The notes under the pieces are model-generated. The model was given only the letters and a program-made list of their open reading frames with translations, was not told the DNA's origin and made no database searches. 64,000 nt of DNA from Pseudomonas bijieensis (lineage in GTDB: Bacteria; Pseudomonadota; Gammaproteobacteria; Pseudomonadales; Pseudomonadaceae), in assembly GCF_013347965.1 (NCBI RefSeq), contig NZ_CP048810.1, positions 4,277,501 through 4,341,500 of the forward strand, written 5' to 3'. Each line of letters begins with the position of its first letter. Position 1 is the first letter of the stretch. Position numbers and translations under genes: made by a program. This document shows positions 34,671 through 44,042 of the stretch, piece by piece.

Positions 34671-35998
34671 GTCACGATAAAGTCATCTGGCAAGAAGGCA
34701 TGCTGTTGCGTCCGCAGCATCTACAACACAACGATCGTTACTTCGACCATCAGTTGAAGGTTCGTACCCGATTGCTGGCCAGTTACGCCTGGGGATTCCT
34801 GACGCTGGAAATCGATGTGCAATTTCTCAATATGGGTCAACTGGTGGTCAGCCAGGCCAGCGGGGTGCTACCGGACGGAAGTCTGTTCGAGCTGGGTGGC
34901 AACGCCGAGCCGCTGGCCCTGGAGGTACCGTCCAATACCAGCAATACACCGATCTACCTCGCTCTGCCATTGGTGACCGGCAATCACATCGAGTCCCGTC
35001 GTCCAGAGCAGTCTGACGTGCTGGCGCGCTACACCATCTACGAGACACAAGTGACCGACTCCAACGCCGGGGATTGCGGCGGGAGCCAGATCAGTTGCGG
35101 AAGGCCGGACCTGCGCCTGCTGTTGGGCGAGCAACAGAGCGACCATGCGTTTGTGAAGCTCAAGCTCTGTGAGGTGCTGGATACCACGGCCGATGGTGTG
35201 ATCAGGCTCGATCCGGACTTTGTGCCGACCTTCATCCAGGCACGCTCATCCCATTACTTGCTGTCGTGCCTCAAGGAGATCATCGGCATGCTTGCTCATC
35301 GGGGCGACAGCCTTGCCGAGCGGATCCGTTTCAATGGCAAGGCAGGTGGCGCGCAAGTCGGCGATTTCATGATGCTGCAACTGATCAATCGCAGTGAATT
35401 GCTGCTGCGTCATTATCTGGACCTGGAGCAAGTACATCCTGAAACGCTGTACCGAATGCTGCTGGCCCTGCTGGGTGACCTGGCGACGTTCTCCAGCGAC
35501 AGCAAACGCCCACCGCTGACCCACCGCTACCAGCACAGCAACCAAGGCGCGTGTTTTCGAAGCCTGATGCAAGCGATTCGCCAGGTTCTATCGATGGTGC
35601 TCGAACAGCACGCGATCGAGCTGCAGTTGCAGCCGCGTCAGTATGGAATCATCGTCTCGCCAGTGCAGGATCTCTCCCTGCTGGATACGGCTTCGTTCGT
35701 ACTGGCGGCAAGTGCCAACTGTGACAGCGAAGAACTGCGCCATCGATTGCCGTCGAACCTCAAGGTTGGCTCGGTGGAGCGTATCCGCCAGTTGGTCAAC
35801 CTGCATCTGCCCGGTATCAAGATCAGGCCTCTGCCCGTGGCTCCGCGGCAGATCGCATTTCACGCCAACAAAACCTATTTCATCCTTGAACCCAATACCG
35901 AAGACCTGGCGCAACTGAAGCGATCCGCAGGCTTTGCGTTCCATGTTTGCGGTGATTTCGCTGAGCTTGAGCTGAATTTTTGGGCCATCAGGAATTGA
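34667..35998 (+). CDS. tssK: T6SS baseplate-membrane complex connector TssK
   Basis: A 443-residue ImpJ/VasE-type trimeric protein joining the baseplate to the TssJLM complex. The start 'VIWQEGMLLRPQHLQHNDRY' is diagnostic, as is the C-terminal 'FHANKTYFILEP'. It overlaps tssJ by four bases. Length is typical. Confidence 0.94.
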   Translation: MSHDKVIWQEGMLLRPQHLQHNDRYFDHQLKVRTRLLASYAWGFLTLEIDVQFLNMGQLVVSQASGVLPDGSLFELGGNAEPLALEVPSNTSNTPIYLALPLVTGNHIESRRPEQSDVLARYTIYETQVTDSNAGDCGGSQISCGRPDLRLLLGEQQSDHAFVKLKLCEVLDTTADGVIRLDPDFVPTFIQARSSHYLLSCLKEIIGMLAHRGDSLAERIRFNGKAGGAQVGDFMMLQLINRSELLLRHYLDLEQVHPETLYRMLLALLGDLATFSSDSKRPPLTHRYQHSNQGACFRSLMQAIRQVLSMVLEQHAIELQLQPRQYGIIVSPVQDLSLLDTASFVLAASANCDSEELRHRLPSNLKVGSVERIRQLVNLHLPGIKIRPLPVAPRQIAFHANKTYFILEPNTEDLAQLKRSAGFAFHVCGDFAELELNFWAIRN

Positions 35999-36003
35999 AC
36001 GAA

Positions 36004-36867
36004 ATGGATAAGGAAAATCCTCAGGACGAAACGACCGTCCTGCTCGACCATCATGGACAACGTCCTGCTTCCGGGCCCTTGACCGATGCTGCTTCGCCGC
36101 CGCGTTTCGAACAGTTGCAAGAGCGGATGATCTACGCCGCGCACCTGCCACGTTCCCAGTCACTCAATGTCAGCCTGAATCCGCTGGTCGCGGCGGCGTC
36201 CGGATTGCTTTCGCAAATGGTGCAGCTCAAACACGGCCGCGCACGCGAGGACCTGCAAGCCCTTAAAGGGGAACTGAAGCGAGGTCTGGAGCAATTCGAA
36301 GCCTGTGCCTTGCAGGGCGGTGTTGAAAACAGTCAGTTGATCGCCGCGCGTTACGTGCTCTGCTCAGTGATCGATGAGGCGATCGTCACCACGTCGTGGG
36401 GTCAAGGAGGCGGCTGGTCACAGATAAGCCTGCTCAGCACTTTCCACAACGAAACCTTCGGCGGCGAGAAGGTCTTCCAGTTGCTTGAGCGCCTGTCGAA
36501 AAACCCTATCAAGCACCTGCCGACGCTTGAACTGTTGTATCTGTGCCTATCCCTGGGCTTCGAGGGTAAGTATCGGGTTCAGGCCCGCGGGATGCTCGAA
36601 CTCGAAAGCCTGCGCGACGCCCTGTACCGGCTGATTTGCCAGACCCGCGGCGACATTCCCCGCGAACTGTCACCTCGCTGGGAAGGATTCGATGGTGCGC
36701 GACGCAGTCCGGTGCGCATTGTCCCTGCCTGGACAGTGGCGGTTTTTACCTTGGTCTGCCTGGGAGTGATGTACTCGAGTTTCGCCTGGGTATTGAACGA
36801 GCAACGCCAAAGCGTACTGCAACCTTATCAACTGTCAGAGCCGGCCGCCGCTCGGCCGCTGCCGTAA
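36004..36867 (+). CDS. tssL: T6SS inner-membrane protein TssL (DotU family)
   Basis: A 287-residue protein with a cytosolic DotU domain (about 45-235; 'AARYVLCSVIDEAIVTTSWG', 'LSTFHNETFGGEKVFQLLER') and one C-terminal membrane anchor (about 248-268). There is no OmpA/peptidoglycan-binding extension. The ATG at 36004 lies five bases after the tssK stop; the longer frame starting inside tssK is unlikely. Confidence 0.92.
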   Translation: MDKENPQDETTVLLDHHGQRPASGPLTDAASPPRFEQLQERMIYAAHLPRSQSLNVSLNPLVAAASGLLSQMVQLKHGRAREDLQALKGELKRGLEQFEACALQGGVENSQLIAARYVLCSVIDEAIVTTSWGQGGGWSQISLLSTFHNETFGGEKVFQLLERLSKNPIKHLPTLELLYLCLSLGFEGKYRVQARGMLELESLRDALYRLICQTRGDIPRELSPRWEGFDGARRSPVRIVPAWTVAVFTLVCLGVMYSSFAWVLNEQRQSVLQPYQLSEPAAARPLP

Positions 36868-36880
36868 ACAGGGACGTGTC

Positions 36881-39800
36881 ATGAAATTGCTTTTCAGGAA
36901 AGCCGGTGCCTGGGTGCGCCAGACGTGGATTTGGACGCTGCTGCTGGTGCTTTGTGTTGCGCTGCTGGTGTGGTTCGCCGGGCCACTTCTGGCCGTCAAT
37001 GACTACAAGTTTTGGGCAAGCCCGACGGCGCGATTGCTGACCATCAGCGTGCTTCTGCTGGGCTGGGGCCTGGTCATGGTTTTCGTCAATGGGCGCGCCG
37101 GTTCAAGCGCCAATGCCCAGCAAGACGCCTCCGGGCATGCGCGGGCCCTGTACCAGGCCAGGATTGATGAGCAGCGCGAAGTACGCTCGCGCTTCAAGCG
37201 GGCTTTAACCTCGCTAAGGTCCTCAAGCGTCTATCCTGGCCGCAGTGACCGCTGGCGCAACGATCTGCCGTGGTATCTGCTGATAGGCCCGCCCGCCAGC
37301 GGCAAAACCCGTCTGTTGGATTGTTCAGGCCTTGAGTTCCCTCTCGACAGGCTTGAGCGCAAGCCAGTCGGCGACATATCGGGTACCCGTCATTGCGATT
37401 GGTATTTTGCCGAGCACGCCGTGCTGATCGACACCGCCGGGCGCTACCTGACCCAGGCGGACAGTGATATCGATAGCAGCGCTTGGGCCGTATTGCTCGA
37501 ACTGCTGCGCAAACGTCGCCGCAGTCGTCCGTTGAACGGGGTACTGGTGACGGTTCCGACCGAGATCCTGTTGCTGGGCAGCGAAGATGAAATGACCACG
37601 CTGGCGTGCCAGATTCGTGGCCGCTTGCAGGAACTGCAAAGGCGGCTGCACATCGATGTCCCGATTTACCTGGTCCTGAGCAAAGCGGACAGCGTGCCTG
37701 GTTTCAATGAATTCTTTGATTCGCTGACGCGTGAGGAAAACGACCAGGTGTTGGGTGCGAGCTTCAGTCGAGACCAGCGGGGCAGTGACGTAGCCGTGTT
37801 ACGTGCCGAGTTCGAGGCGCTGCTGCATAGACTCAACAGCCAGATGATCATGCGCATGCATCAGGAGCGCGACCCGCTACGCCGTAGCTGCATGCTTGAT
37901 TTTCCTCACCAACTGGGACAACTCGGCGCCGGGCTTTGTTTGCTGGTCGAGCAGGCGTTTACTGGCAACGTCGGTACGCTGCGTGGTTTCTATTTGACCT
38001 GTGCATTGCTGCCGGGTCGAACAATGGAGCTGACTGCCGAACCCGGCAACGTGGCTTTGCGCGCCAGTAATACCGTGTCTGGTCGACGCTCGCGGTTCAT
38101 TCATCATTTGATCAGCCGGGTGATTTTTCCGGAAGCCGATCTGACTGACCTCGTTCAGCGCGAACGCCGTCGTATCCATTGGAGACAGCGGGCCTTGTAC
38201 CTCGGGGCGCTGACAGTCGTTGGCCTGTGCGGGCTGTTGTGGGCGAACGGTTTTTCGGCCAACCACGAGCGTCTGGATAGCTTGCGTATGCTGGCGCAAC
38301 ACTGGGACCAGCAGCAATCGGTCAAAGTGAACGCTGATGACTGGGCCGCAATGCTCGAGTCACTGGATATTCGTTTCGACGCCACCCGGGTTTTCCCACC
38401 CTACAGGGCCGTGCCATTGTACGAGCGTGCCGGCCTGTACCAGGGCGATGCGAGCAACCCTGCGGTGACCGAGGCCTATGAGCGTGAATTGCAGGCGCAA
38501 CTGTTGCCGAAGGTTGCGCAGAGGCTGGAAGAGCAAGTCCGCAACAACTGGAGTGACCGCGAGCAATTGCTCAACAGCCTGCGCGCGTACTTGATGCTGG
38601 GTCTGCAAGAGCGTCGAGATGTTGCCTGGCTCAAGGATTGGCTGGCCAACGATGGGTCACTTCGTTACCCCGGCAACACGGCGCTACAGGAGGGCCTGAA
38701 TGCTCACTTCGCGCGCCTGTTGGAGCTACCCTTCATTCATGCACTCAATGAACCGCTGGTAGCCCAGGCCCGAGAGGCCCTTCGTCGTGAGTCCTTGGCC
38801 GCCGTCGTGTACAAAATGCTGCACGAACAGGCCAGCCATCTACCGCCATATCGACTCGGCCAACACTTGGGTTCACAAGGAGGGCTGTTGGTCGGTACCG
38901 ATCGTGTGATTCCTGGGTTTTATACCCGCCAGGGTTACGAACGTTACTTTTCGGTTCAGGGGACGGCGCTGATCAGCGAATTGTTGCAGGACAACTGGGT
39001 ATTGGGTGAAGGCGAGGGCCTCAGCGGCATGGACATGCGTCGCCTGATGGTCGAACTGGAACAGCGGTATTTTCGTGACTATGCCGACCACTGGAGCGAA
39101 GCGGTCGGTCAGATCACCCTGCAAACCGTCAGCAATGCGGCTGAGGGCGCCGAGCAACTCGCGGGGCTGACTTCGGCTCATTCACCGATTTTGCGGATGC
39201 TGGTGCAGGTGCGCGAAAACACTCGACTCCAGGCGGTTGTCGAGCAACTCGACGACCTGACGCAAGCGGCCGGAAAGGGCGAACATGCCGTTACAAAACT
39301 AGCCGCTGTGGCAGGGAAAGCTTCTGCGTCCCTGACCGAACATCTGCCGGACAACGCACAAAAATCCTTGCGACGGCGTTTCGAACCGCTGCATCGCCTG
39401 CTGGATGGAGAGGGCGGGCCCACGGCTGATCTGGTCCAGGTCTTGCGGGCCCTTGATGAGGTGCAATTGCAATTGGCGAACCTGGCCCGAGCCAGTGCAC
39501 CGGAACAAGCGGCGTTCGAATTGGCCAGGCACCGCATGGGCGGCGGGCGAGATGCGTTGAGTCACCTGCGCAGTGCGTCTGCTCGCCTGCCGCGGCCAAT
39601 CAGTGGGTGGTTCAACGTGCTGGCCGAGGACAGCTGGCGTTTGGTGCTCAGCGATTCTTATCGATACCTGAACCAGCGTTATCAGAGCGAGCTGTACAGC
39701 TTTTACGGCAAGGCAATCGACAAGCGATACCCGTTCAGCGCCCACAGTGCCAGCGACGTGGCGCTCAATGATTTCCGAGAATTCTTCAAGGACCAAGGCA

Positions 39801-40366
39801 TCGTCGGTCGCTTTTTCGACAATTATATGCAGCCCTTCGTCAGCGGTCCGGCGGGAGACTACCGCCTGCGCAGTATCGACGGGCAGAGCTTGCCGATCTC
39901 CCGGGTCTATCTCGATCAGATGGCAACAGCGCATACCATTCGCCGGAGCTTTTTCGCCGAAAACCCGACCGAGCCACAAGTGCAGTTCCAGCTTGAGCCG
40001 TACACCCTGGACCCGGCAGTAAGCCGTGCTGAATTCCGCTTTGGCGACCAGATGCTTGAATATCGCCACGGTCCGATCCTGCCGGTGGCGTTTACCTGGC
40101 CAAGCGACGCGCAGAATGGCCGAACCGCGCTGGTGCTGGACAAAATGGTTGGGCGAGGCGTGGGTATCGAGAAAAATACCGGGCCATGGTCGCTGTTTCG
40201 TTTGTTCGATTTGATGCAGAGCGAATACCTGACCGGGCGCGATGTACGCGTCTTGAAGGCGGATCTGGGTGGCCTGCGCGCCAATTATTTGCTGACGAGC
40301 CAGCGCACACCGAACCCTTTCGACATGAGCGTGCTTCGCACATTTCGTCTGCCGGTGCAGCTTTGA
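36881..40366 (+). CDS. tssM: T6SS inner-membrane protein TssM (IcmF family)
   Basis: An 1161-residue protein with two N-terminal membrane segments (about 16-38 and 49-70), a cytosolic NTPase domain with Walker A GPPASGKT (about residue 137), a third membrane segment (about 438-458), and a large periplasmic part ending in the TssJ-contacting C-terminal domain. It forms the trans-envelope channel with TssJ and TssL. The NTP-binding motif is intact. Its stop codon TGA overlaps the ATG of the phosphatase gene by one base. Confidence 0.94.
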   Translation: MKLLFRKAGAWVRQTWIWTLLLVLCVALLVWFAGPLLAVNDYKFWASPTARLLTISVLLLGWGLVMVFVNGRAGSSANAQQDASGHARALYQARIDEQREVRSRFKRALTSLRSSSVYPGRSDRWRNDLPWYLLIGPPASGKTRLLDCSGLEFPLDRLERKPVGDISGTRHCDWYFAEHAVLIDTAGRYLTQADSDIDSSAWAVLLELLRKRRRSRPLNGVLVTVPTEILLLGSEDEMTTLACQIRGRLQELQRRLHIDVPIYLVLSKADSVPGFNEFFDSLTREENDQVLGASFSRDQRGSDVAVLRAEFEALLHRLNSQMIMRMHQERDPLRRSCMLDFPHQLGQLGAGLCLLVEQAFTGNVGTLRGFYLTCALLPGRTMELTAEPGNVALRASNTVSGRRSRFIHHLISRVIFPEADLTDLVQRERRRIHWRQRALYLGALTVVGLCGLLWANGFSANHERLDSLRMLAQHWDQQQSVKVNADDWAAMLESLDIRFDATRVFPPYRAVPLYERAGLYQGDASNPAVTEAYERELQAQLLPKVAQRLEEQVRNNWSDREQLLNSLRAYLMLGLQERRDVAWLKDWLANDGSLRYPGNTALQEGLNAHFARLLELPFIHALNEPLVAQAREALRRESLAAVVYKMLHEQASHLPPYRLGQHLGSQGGLLVGTDRVIPGFYTRQGYERYFSVQGTALISELLQDNWVLGEGEGLSGMDMRRLMVELEQRYFRDYADHWSEAVGQITLQTVSNAAEGAEQLAGLTSAHSPILRMLVQVRENTRLQAVVEQLDDLTQAAGKGEHAVTKLAAVAGKASASLTEHLPDNAQKSLRRRFEPLHRLLDGEGGPTADLVQVLRALDEVQLQLANLARASAPEQAAFELARHRMGGGRDALSHLRSASARLPRPISGWFNVLAEDSWRLVLSDSYRYLNQRYQSELYSFYGKAIDKRYPFSAHSASDVALNDFREFFKDQGIVGRFFDNYMQPFVSGPAGDYRLRSIDGQSLPISRVYLDQMATAHTIRRSFFAENPTEPQVQFQLEPYTLDPAVSRAEFRFGDQMLEYRHGPILPVAFTWPSDAQNGRTALVLDKMVGRGVGIEKNTGPWSLFRLFDLMQSEYLTGRDVRVLKADLGGLRANYLLTSQRTPNPFDMSVLRTFRLPVQL

Positions 40367-41088
40367 TGGTGGCTAGTCCCTGGTACAGCGCGGCGCGCAC
40401 CGACCCGGGCAAAGCCCGCGCACGTAATGAGGATGCTTTTCTCGACTGCCCACAGCAAGGGGTGTGGGCGGTGGCCGACGGCATGGGTGGCCACTTTGGC
40501 GGTGACATCGCCAGCCAGATGATCGTTGCCAACCTGACGGAACTGCCACTGTACCGGGACTTGGGGGAGCGTTCGAAAGCGGTGCGCCAATGCCTGCGCT
40601 GGATCAATCGACGACTGAGCCAGGAGCTTACCGTCACCGAAGATCGTCTCGGCATTATCGGCAGCACCGTGGTGGTGCTGTTGCTGGAAGGAAACCGCGG
40701 GGTCTGCATTTGGGCTGGTGACAGCCGTTGTTACCTGTGGCGTGGTCGACGCTTGTACCAACTGACCAAGGATCACTCGCTGCAACAGCAACTGATCGAC
40801 AGGCAACACTTCAGCCGCGATGAGGCCTGCGCCCACCCTGCGGCCAAGGCATTGACCCGCGCGGTCGGTGCCGCGCCGGAGTTGACGCTGGAGGTGCTGG
40901 AGCTGGACGTTCAGCCGGGCGATACGTTTTTGCTGTGCAGTGATGGCCTGTACCAAGGCCTCGGCACAGAGGCCCTTGGCAGAGCCTTGGACCTGGCTTC
41001 GCCTCGTAGAGTGTTAGAGCATCTTTTTGACGACGTTTTGCGTGGCACGGCGCCGGATAACCTGACGGCCGTGGTGATCCGCCCGTGA
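40366..41088 (+). CDS. T6SS-associated PP2C phosphatase (Stp1/PppA-like)
   Basis: A 240-residue PP2C-family Ser/Thr phosphatase. Metal-binding motifs are visible: 'RARNEDAF' (residues about 19-26), 'VADGMGGHFGGD' (about 36-47), 'WAGDSRCYLWR', 'CSDGLYQGLG' and 'PDNLTAVVI' at the C-terminus. It should reverse phosphorylation by the kinase encoded next and so tune T6SS assembly. The ATG shares one base with the tssM stop (TGATG), and its own stop overlaps the kinase start. Confidence 0.92.
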   Translation: MVASPWYSAARTDPGKARARNEDAFLDCPQQGVWAVADGMGGHFGGDIASQMIVANLTELPLYRDLGERSKAVRQCLRWINRRLSQELTVTEDRLGIIGSTVVVLLLEGNRGVCIWAGDSRCYLWRGRRLYQLTKDHSLQQQLIDRQHFSRDEACAHPAAKALTRAVGAAPELTLEVLELDVQPGDTFLLCSDGLYQGLGTEALGRALDLASPRRVLEHLFDDVLRGTAPDNLTAVVIRP

Positions 41089-42017
41089 GTGAAGAGGGTG
41101 CCTATCCCACGTATTTCGCCTTCGCCAACGCTGCACCTACTGCGATATCCAGCCAGCGTTGCATCAGCGAAACACCGGACATACTCGCAGGCCGCTATCG
41201 CCTGGAACGCTTGCTTGGCGCTGGCGGCATGGGCGTTGTTTACCGCGCACGGGATTTATTGCACGAACAATACGCTGATCCTGACCCGTACCTTGCCTTG
41301 AAGATGCTCAGTGAAGTATTCGACGAGTCACCTGATGCCAGTGCGTTGCTCTACAGCGAGTTCGCCCTGACGCGGCGATTGCATCACCCGAATATTCTGC
41401 GCCCCTACACCTTCGAAGTGGATGCAGCCCAACGACGGGCCTTCATCACCATGGAGCTGATGCGTGGCCTGACCTTGGACAAACTGCTTTGTGAGCGGCC
41501 CCAGGGGGTGCCTTGGCCTGAACTGAAGGCTATCGCCGTGCCGCTGCTTGATGCACTGGCCTACGCCCACAGCCGCGGCGTACTGCATGGCGACATGAAG
41601 CCAAGCAACATCATGTTGAGCGAAGAAGGCCTGCGCCTGTTCGACTTCGGTTTGGGCCTGGCCGAGGAGGGGCCTTCGCAGCATCTGCCAAACCTGAATC
41701 GTGAACGTCTTAACGCTTGGACGCCCGGTTACGCGGCACCTGAACTGCTCGAAGGTGCGCCTCTGTCAGCCGCTGCCGATGTCTACGGTGTGGCTTGCGT
41801 GCTGTATGAACTGGCGAGCGGCAAACACCCATTCCGACGCTTACCCGCCACCCAGGCTCGCGATGCTCGGTTGGAGCGCTCACTCAAGGCGCCGCGCAAC
41901 CTGCCCAGGCGCTGCTGGCCGGCGCTGCGAATGGCACTGGCGTTTGATCCGGGGCAGCGGCGTATTGGCGCGGCTCGGTTGCGTGATGCCTTGGGGGGTG
42001 TGTTGTCCTGGTGGTGA
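41085..42017 (+). CDS. T6SS-associated Ser/Thr protein kinase (Stk1/PpkA-like)
   Basis: A 310-residue eukaryotic-type kinase consisting of the catalytic domain only, without membrane or sensor extensions. The glycine loop is 'LGAGGMGVVY', the lysine is in 'LALKML', the catalytic loop is 'HGDMKPSNIM', the DFG motif is intact in 'LFDFGLG' and the APE-like motif is 'YAAPELL'. The HRD arginine is replaced by Gly, so this is a non-RD kinase that probably does not depend on activation-loop phosphorylation. The GTG start overlaps the phosphatase stop (GTGA). It matches stk1 at the end of HSI-II. Confidence 0.91.
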   Translation: MSEEGAYPTYFAFANAAPTAISSQRCISETPDILAGRYRLERLLGAGGMGVVYRARDLLHEQYADPDPYLALKMLSEVFDESPDASALLYSEFALTRRLHHPNILRPYTFEVDAAQRRAFITMELMRGLTLDKLLCERPQGVPWPELKAIAVPLLDALAYAHSRGVLHGDMKPSNIMLSEEGLRLFDFGLGLAEEGPSQHLPNLNRERLNAWTPGYAAPELLEGAPLSAAADVYGVACVLYELASGKHPFRRLPATQARDARLERSLKAPRNLPRRCWPALRMALAFDPGQRRIGAARLRDALGGVLSWW

Positions 42018-42090
42018 CCGCCGCCTGAACGTTGCCAGCAAATAGCAGATCAACCCTAACCACCGCCAGGATGAGCGACGACGTTTGAGC

Positions 42091-42615
42091 ATGGACACTC
42101 TCCTGCCTAAGATTTCTGAAGTCAAAGGCCAGCCCACTTGGGTTGATAGCAATCTCCCCGACCTGCGCACTCTGGCGCGTGAGCTGCGTACACATGCCCT
42201 TGAGGAAGTGATTGCGGCGACCAGCCATGAAGACGCCATCGAGGTGACGGCTCAGTACCTGGGATTTATTGACCCAGCGATCTTGTCCCTAACCGTCGAG
42301 ACGCCCATGGGCGACGTGACCATTTTGCGCAGCAGCATTTATCACATCGTCGAAAAGCGGCTGGATGCCCGTGAGCGCTACGTGAGGCTTGCTCTAGATA
42401 CGCTCACAGGTCCGCTGGAAGTGTGGAAAGTGGCTTTTACTAACGGCGCTGATCGTCTGGCGTTCATCGGCGCGTATGAGTCAAAGCGGCAGATGTTAGT
42501 AAGCGTTGTATTCTTCGAGGGGCGGCTGCTGTGGAACTTCATGCACACTGACGCGAAGTCGCTCAACAAGCACCGCCATGGCGAGCTGCTATACAAGCGC
42601 TACACGCTTTTGTGA
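42091..42615 (+). CDS. PBECR2-like nuclease-domain protein, possible orphan toxin
   Basis: A 174-residue protein whose C-terminal half resembles the PBECR2 fold (a barnase/EndoU/colicin/RelE-like nuclease found in Mu-type phage head proteins and polymorphic toxins). The pattern is 'LTGPLEVWKV', 'LAFIGAYESKRQMLVSVVFF' and 'SLNKHRHGELLYKR'. The N-terminal 75 residues I do not recognise. There is no signal peptide. The start is uncertain: the ATG at 42091 has only a weak ribosome binding site and the frame is open from 42046. It lies 73 bases after the T6SS kinase and ends before a good terminator. It could be a T6SS-linked effector, a toxin remnant, or a phage leftover; no obvious immunity gene follows. 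Confidence 0.55.
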   Translation: MDTLLPKISEVKGQPTWVDSNLPDLRTLARELRTHALEEVIAATSHEDAIEVTAQYLGFIDPAILSLTVETPMGDVTILRSSIYHIVEKRLDARERYVRLALDTLTGPLEVWKVAFTNGADRLAFIGAYESKRQMLVSVVFFEGRLLWNFMHTDAKSLNKHRHGELLYKRYTLL

Positions 42616-42628
42616 CAGGCAAAGAAAA

Positions 42629-42658
42629 GGGCTACTGGTGACAGTAGCCCTCGAATTT
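42629..42658 (+). terminator. Rho-independent terminator
   Basis: GGGCTACTG and CAGTAGCCC form a perfect 9-bp stem with loop GTGA, followed by TCGAATTTT. It lies 14 bases after the PBECR2-like gene and probably ends the T6SS transcript. Confidence 0.85.
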
Positions 42659-43071
42659 TAAGCTTGATATTCATATGCACACCCTCAAGCAGGGGTGTGG
42701 AGGTCTCACCCTACGCTGATGTCCCAACCATCGACGGGGTTCCTACGCCAGTTATAGCCGCTGGGAGGCAACTGGTTTCGCGCTCAAAGGAAAGGCTATT
42801 AGCCTTTAAGCGTACCGTCAAACAAATTTGATGAGTGGCTGTGATTTTCTGGGCTTCCGTGTCTGCGGCGTCAGCTTTGTGCTGAAGCTCGACTTCAATC
42901 GCTCGCTTCGCTATTTCCAAGGTGAAACGGACGCCCGGGCGTCTCATCCCCAAAGCGGTAGATGGCGGGGTCGTCGATAAAGTTTAAGGTGAATTGGCCG
43001 TGATCAATCCATCGGATATCACAGCGCTCTCGCGTTCAGGTCGAGCTTCTCACCGGGGGCGCACCGCCAAT

Positions 43072-43104
43072 CCCCTGTGGGAGCGAGCTTGCTCGCGAAG
43101 GCGG
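43072..43104. repeat. REP element
   Basis: CCCCTGTGGGAGCGAGCTTG continues into CTCGCGAAGGCGG, a REP unit of the same family as those at 52541 and 61261. No facing partner arm of equal quality is seen within 100 bases. Confidence 0.75.
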
Positions 43105-43237
43105 CAGCACATACATACCTGGCCTCAAGATGTACGCGGTCCGTGGCCAGGATCGCTCCCGCTCGGCGGCGCAGCCGTCGTAGACCGGCTGACGCGGTAT
43201 TTCCGAAGAAATGCGTCAGCTTGTTTTGGGGCGGCTT

Positions 43238-43258
43238 CACCACCCCAGCGGGGTGGTG
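43238..43258. repeat. Perfect 9-bp hairpin in REP-like array
   Basis: CACCACCCC and GGGGTGGTG flank a 3-base loop. It is about 40 bases downstream of the leftward DUF6124 stop and may end that transcript, though no T-tract follows on the minus strand. Confidence 0.55.
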
Positions 43259-43299
43259 CGACGTTTCGCTAAACCCCCTCGCCACGGGTGGTGTAACGG

Positions 43300-43659
43300 C
43301 TAGCGTGGGTCGACGTTATCCAGCACTCGATTTGCCAGCAATGAACTCAGTTCGATCAGTTGCTGTATGCCAAGGGCGATGTGGCGGCGGGGGCCTTCGA
43401 GGTCGAAGGCCAGGTTGCTGATCATCGCGTCGGCGGATGCCAGGTTTTCGCTGAGGTTGGCGAGCAGGCATTCGTTGTCGGCGTTTTTTGCCACGGTGAA
43501 GAGCTGGTCCGGTTGGGACGCATCTTCGGACTTTTCCGGTTTCGGTAGCAGGTAGTAATCCAAGGCGCGCTTCTCTGCTTCGTCTTGTTTCTTCGTTTTG
43601 GATTGAGTAGACGCAGAGGTGCGATCTGCTTCGGGGGGATTCGGTGTGATTTTGAACAT
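43300..43659 (-). CDS. DUF6124 family protein
   Basis: A 119-residue cytosolic protein starting MFKITPNPPEADRTS, the usual opening of the Pseudomonas DUF6124 family, with a charged N-terminal third and two Leu/Ala-rich helices ('NECLLANLSENLASADAMIS', 'HIALGIQQLIELSSLLANR'). It ends in 'LDNVDPR'. Function is unknown. The ATG at 43659 follows GGAGCTCCACC. A fragment that would encode a similar 'VDPR' tail is found 2.1 kb away at 45450. Confidence 0.75.
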   Translation of the reverse strand: MFKITPNPPEADRTSASTQSKTKKQDEAEKRALDYYLLPKPEKSEDASQPDQLFTVAKNADNECLLANLSENLASADAMISNLAFDLEGPRRHIALGIQQLIELSSLLANRVLDNVDPR

Positions 43660-44042
43660 GGTGGAGCTCCTTTCGTAAGAGGAACCATCACCGTCTGCCG
43701 CCAAGCAGATGGGGTGACGGATTACACAAGGTTGGCGGACCGGAACGAAAGGAACCCGGCATCCCCGAAGGGATCCTTGCGCAACCCGCCATAACATAGG
43801 AATGCCAATGCCAGAGGCATCGCAATCCTATTGAGGGGCTGTTGCGCGGGCCGCCAAGCCCGACCACTGATGGGCAGTGGCAGGGAAACAATAGAAGCCA
43901 TGGGCAAGGCGCACAAGCGGGCGGATTCTGGCGTAGTTGTAGGCAATGGCGCAAGGATGTGTAGCTGGCGGACGGGTTTCGAAGCAACAGTGACCGGAGC
44001 TAGCATCCGGTCACTGCTGTGAAGGGTTACGCTATACAGGCA
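43660..44042. other. Intergenic stretch upstream of DUF6124
   Basis: 383 bases with no firm gene. A stacked imperfect hairpin lies at 43797-43830 (TAGGA and TCCTA outer, TGC and GCA middle, TGCC and GGCA inner), probably part of a leader or repeat. A 94-codon minus-strand frame (43722-44006) covers much of it, but it has Pro/Leu-rich composition and no clear ribosome binding site, so I do not call it. Confidence 0.45.

Larger units (their letters stand above)
42659..43299. other. Intergenic stretch with REP elements, no supported gene
   Basis: About 640 bases without a convincing gene. The right half holds a REP unit at 43072 and a REP-like array to about 43290. A 79-codon frame on the minus strand (42711-42947) has an ATG and a weak ribosome binding site but resembles nothing I know. 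Confidence 0.5.

Noticed and set aside
42711..42947. Small minus-strand frame (79 codons) after the T6SS terminator
   Set aside because: Start and ribosome binding site are weak and I recognise no family; it may be a gene remnant but cannot be supported.
43722..44006. Minus-strand frame of 94 codons upstream of DUF6124
   Set aside because: Pro/Leu-rich composition, no clear ribosome binding site, and overlap with hairpin-forming intergenic sequence; more likely leader or repeat DNA.
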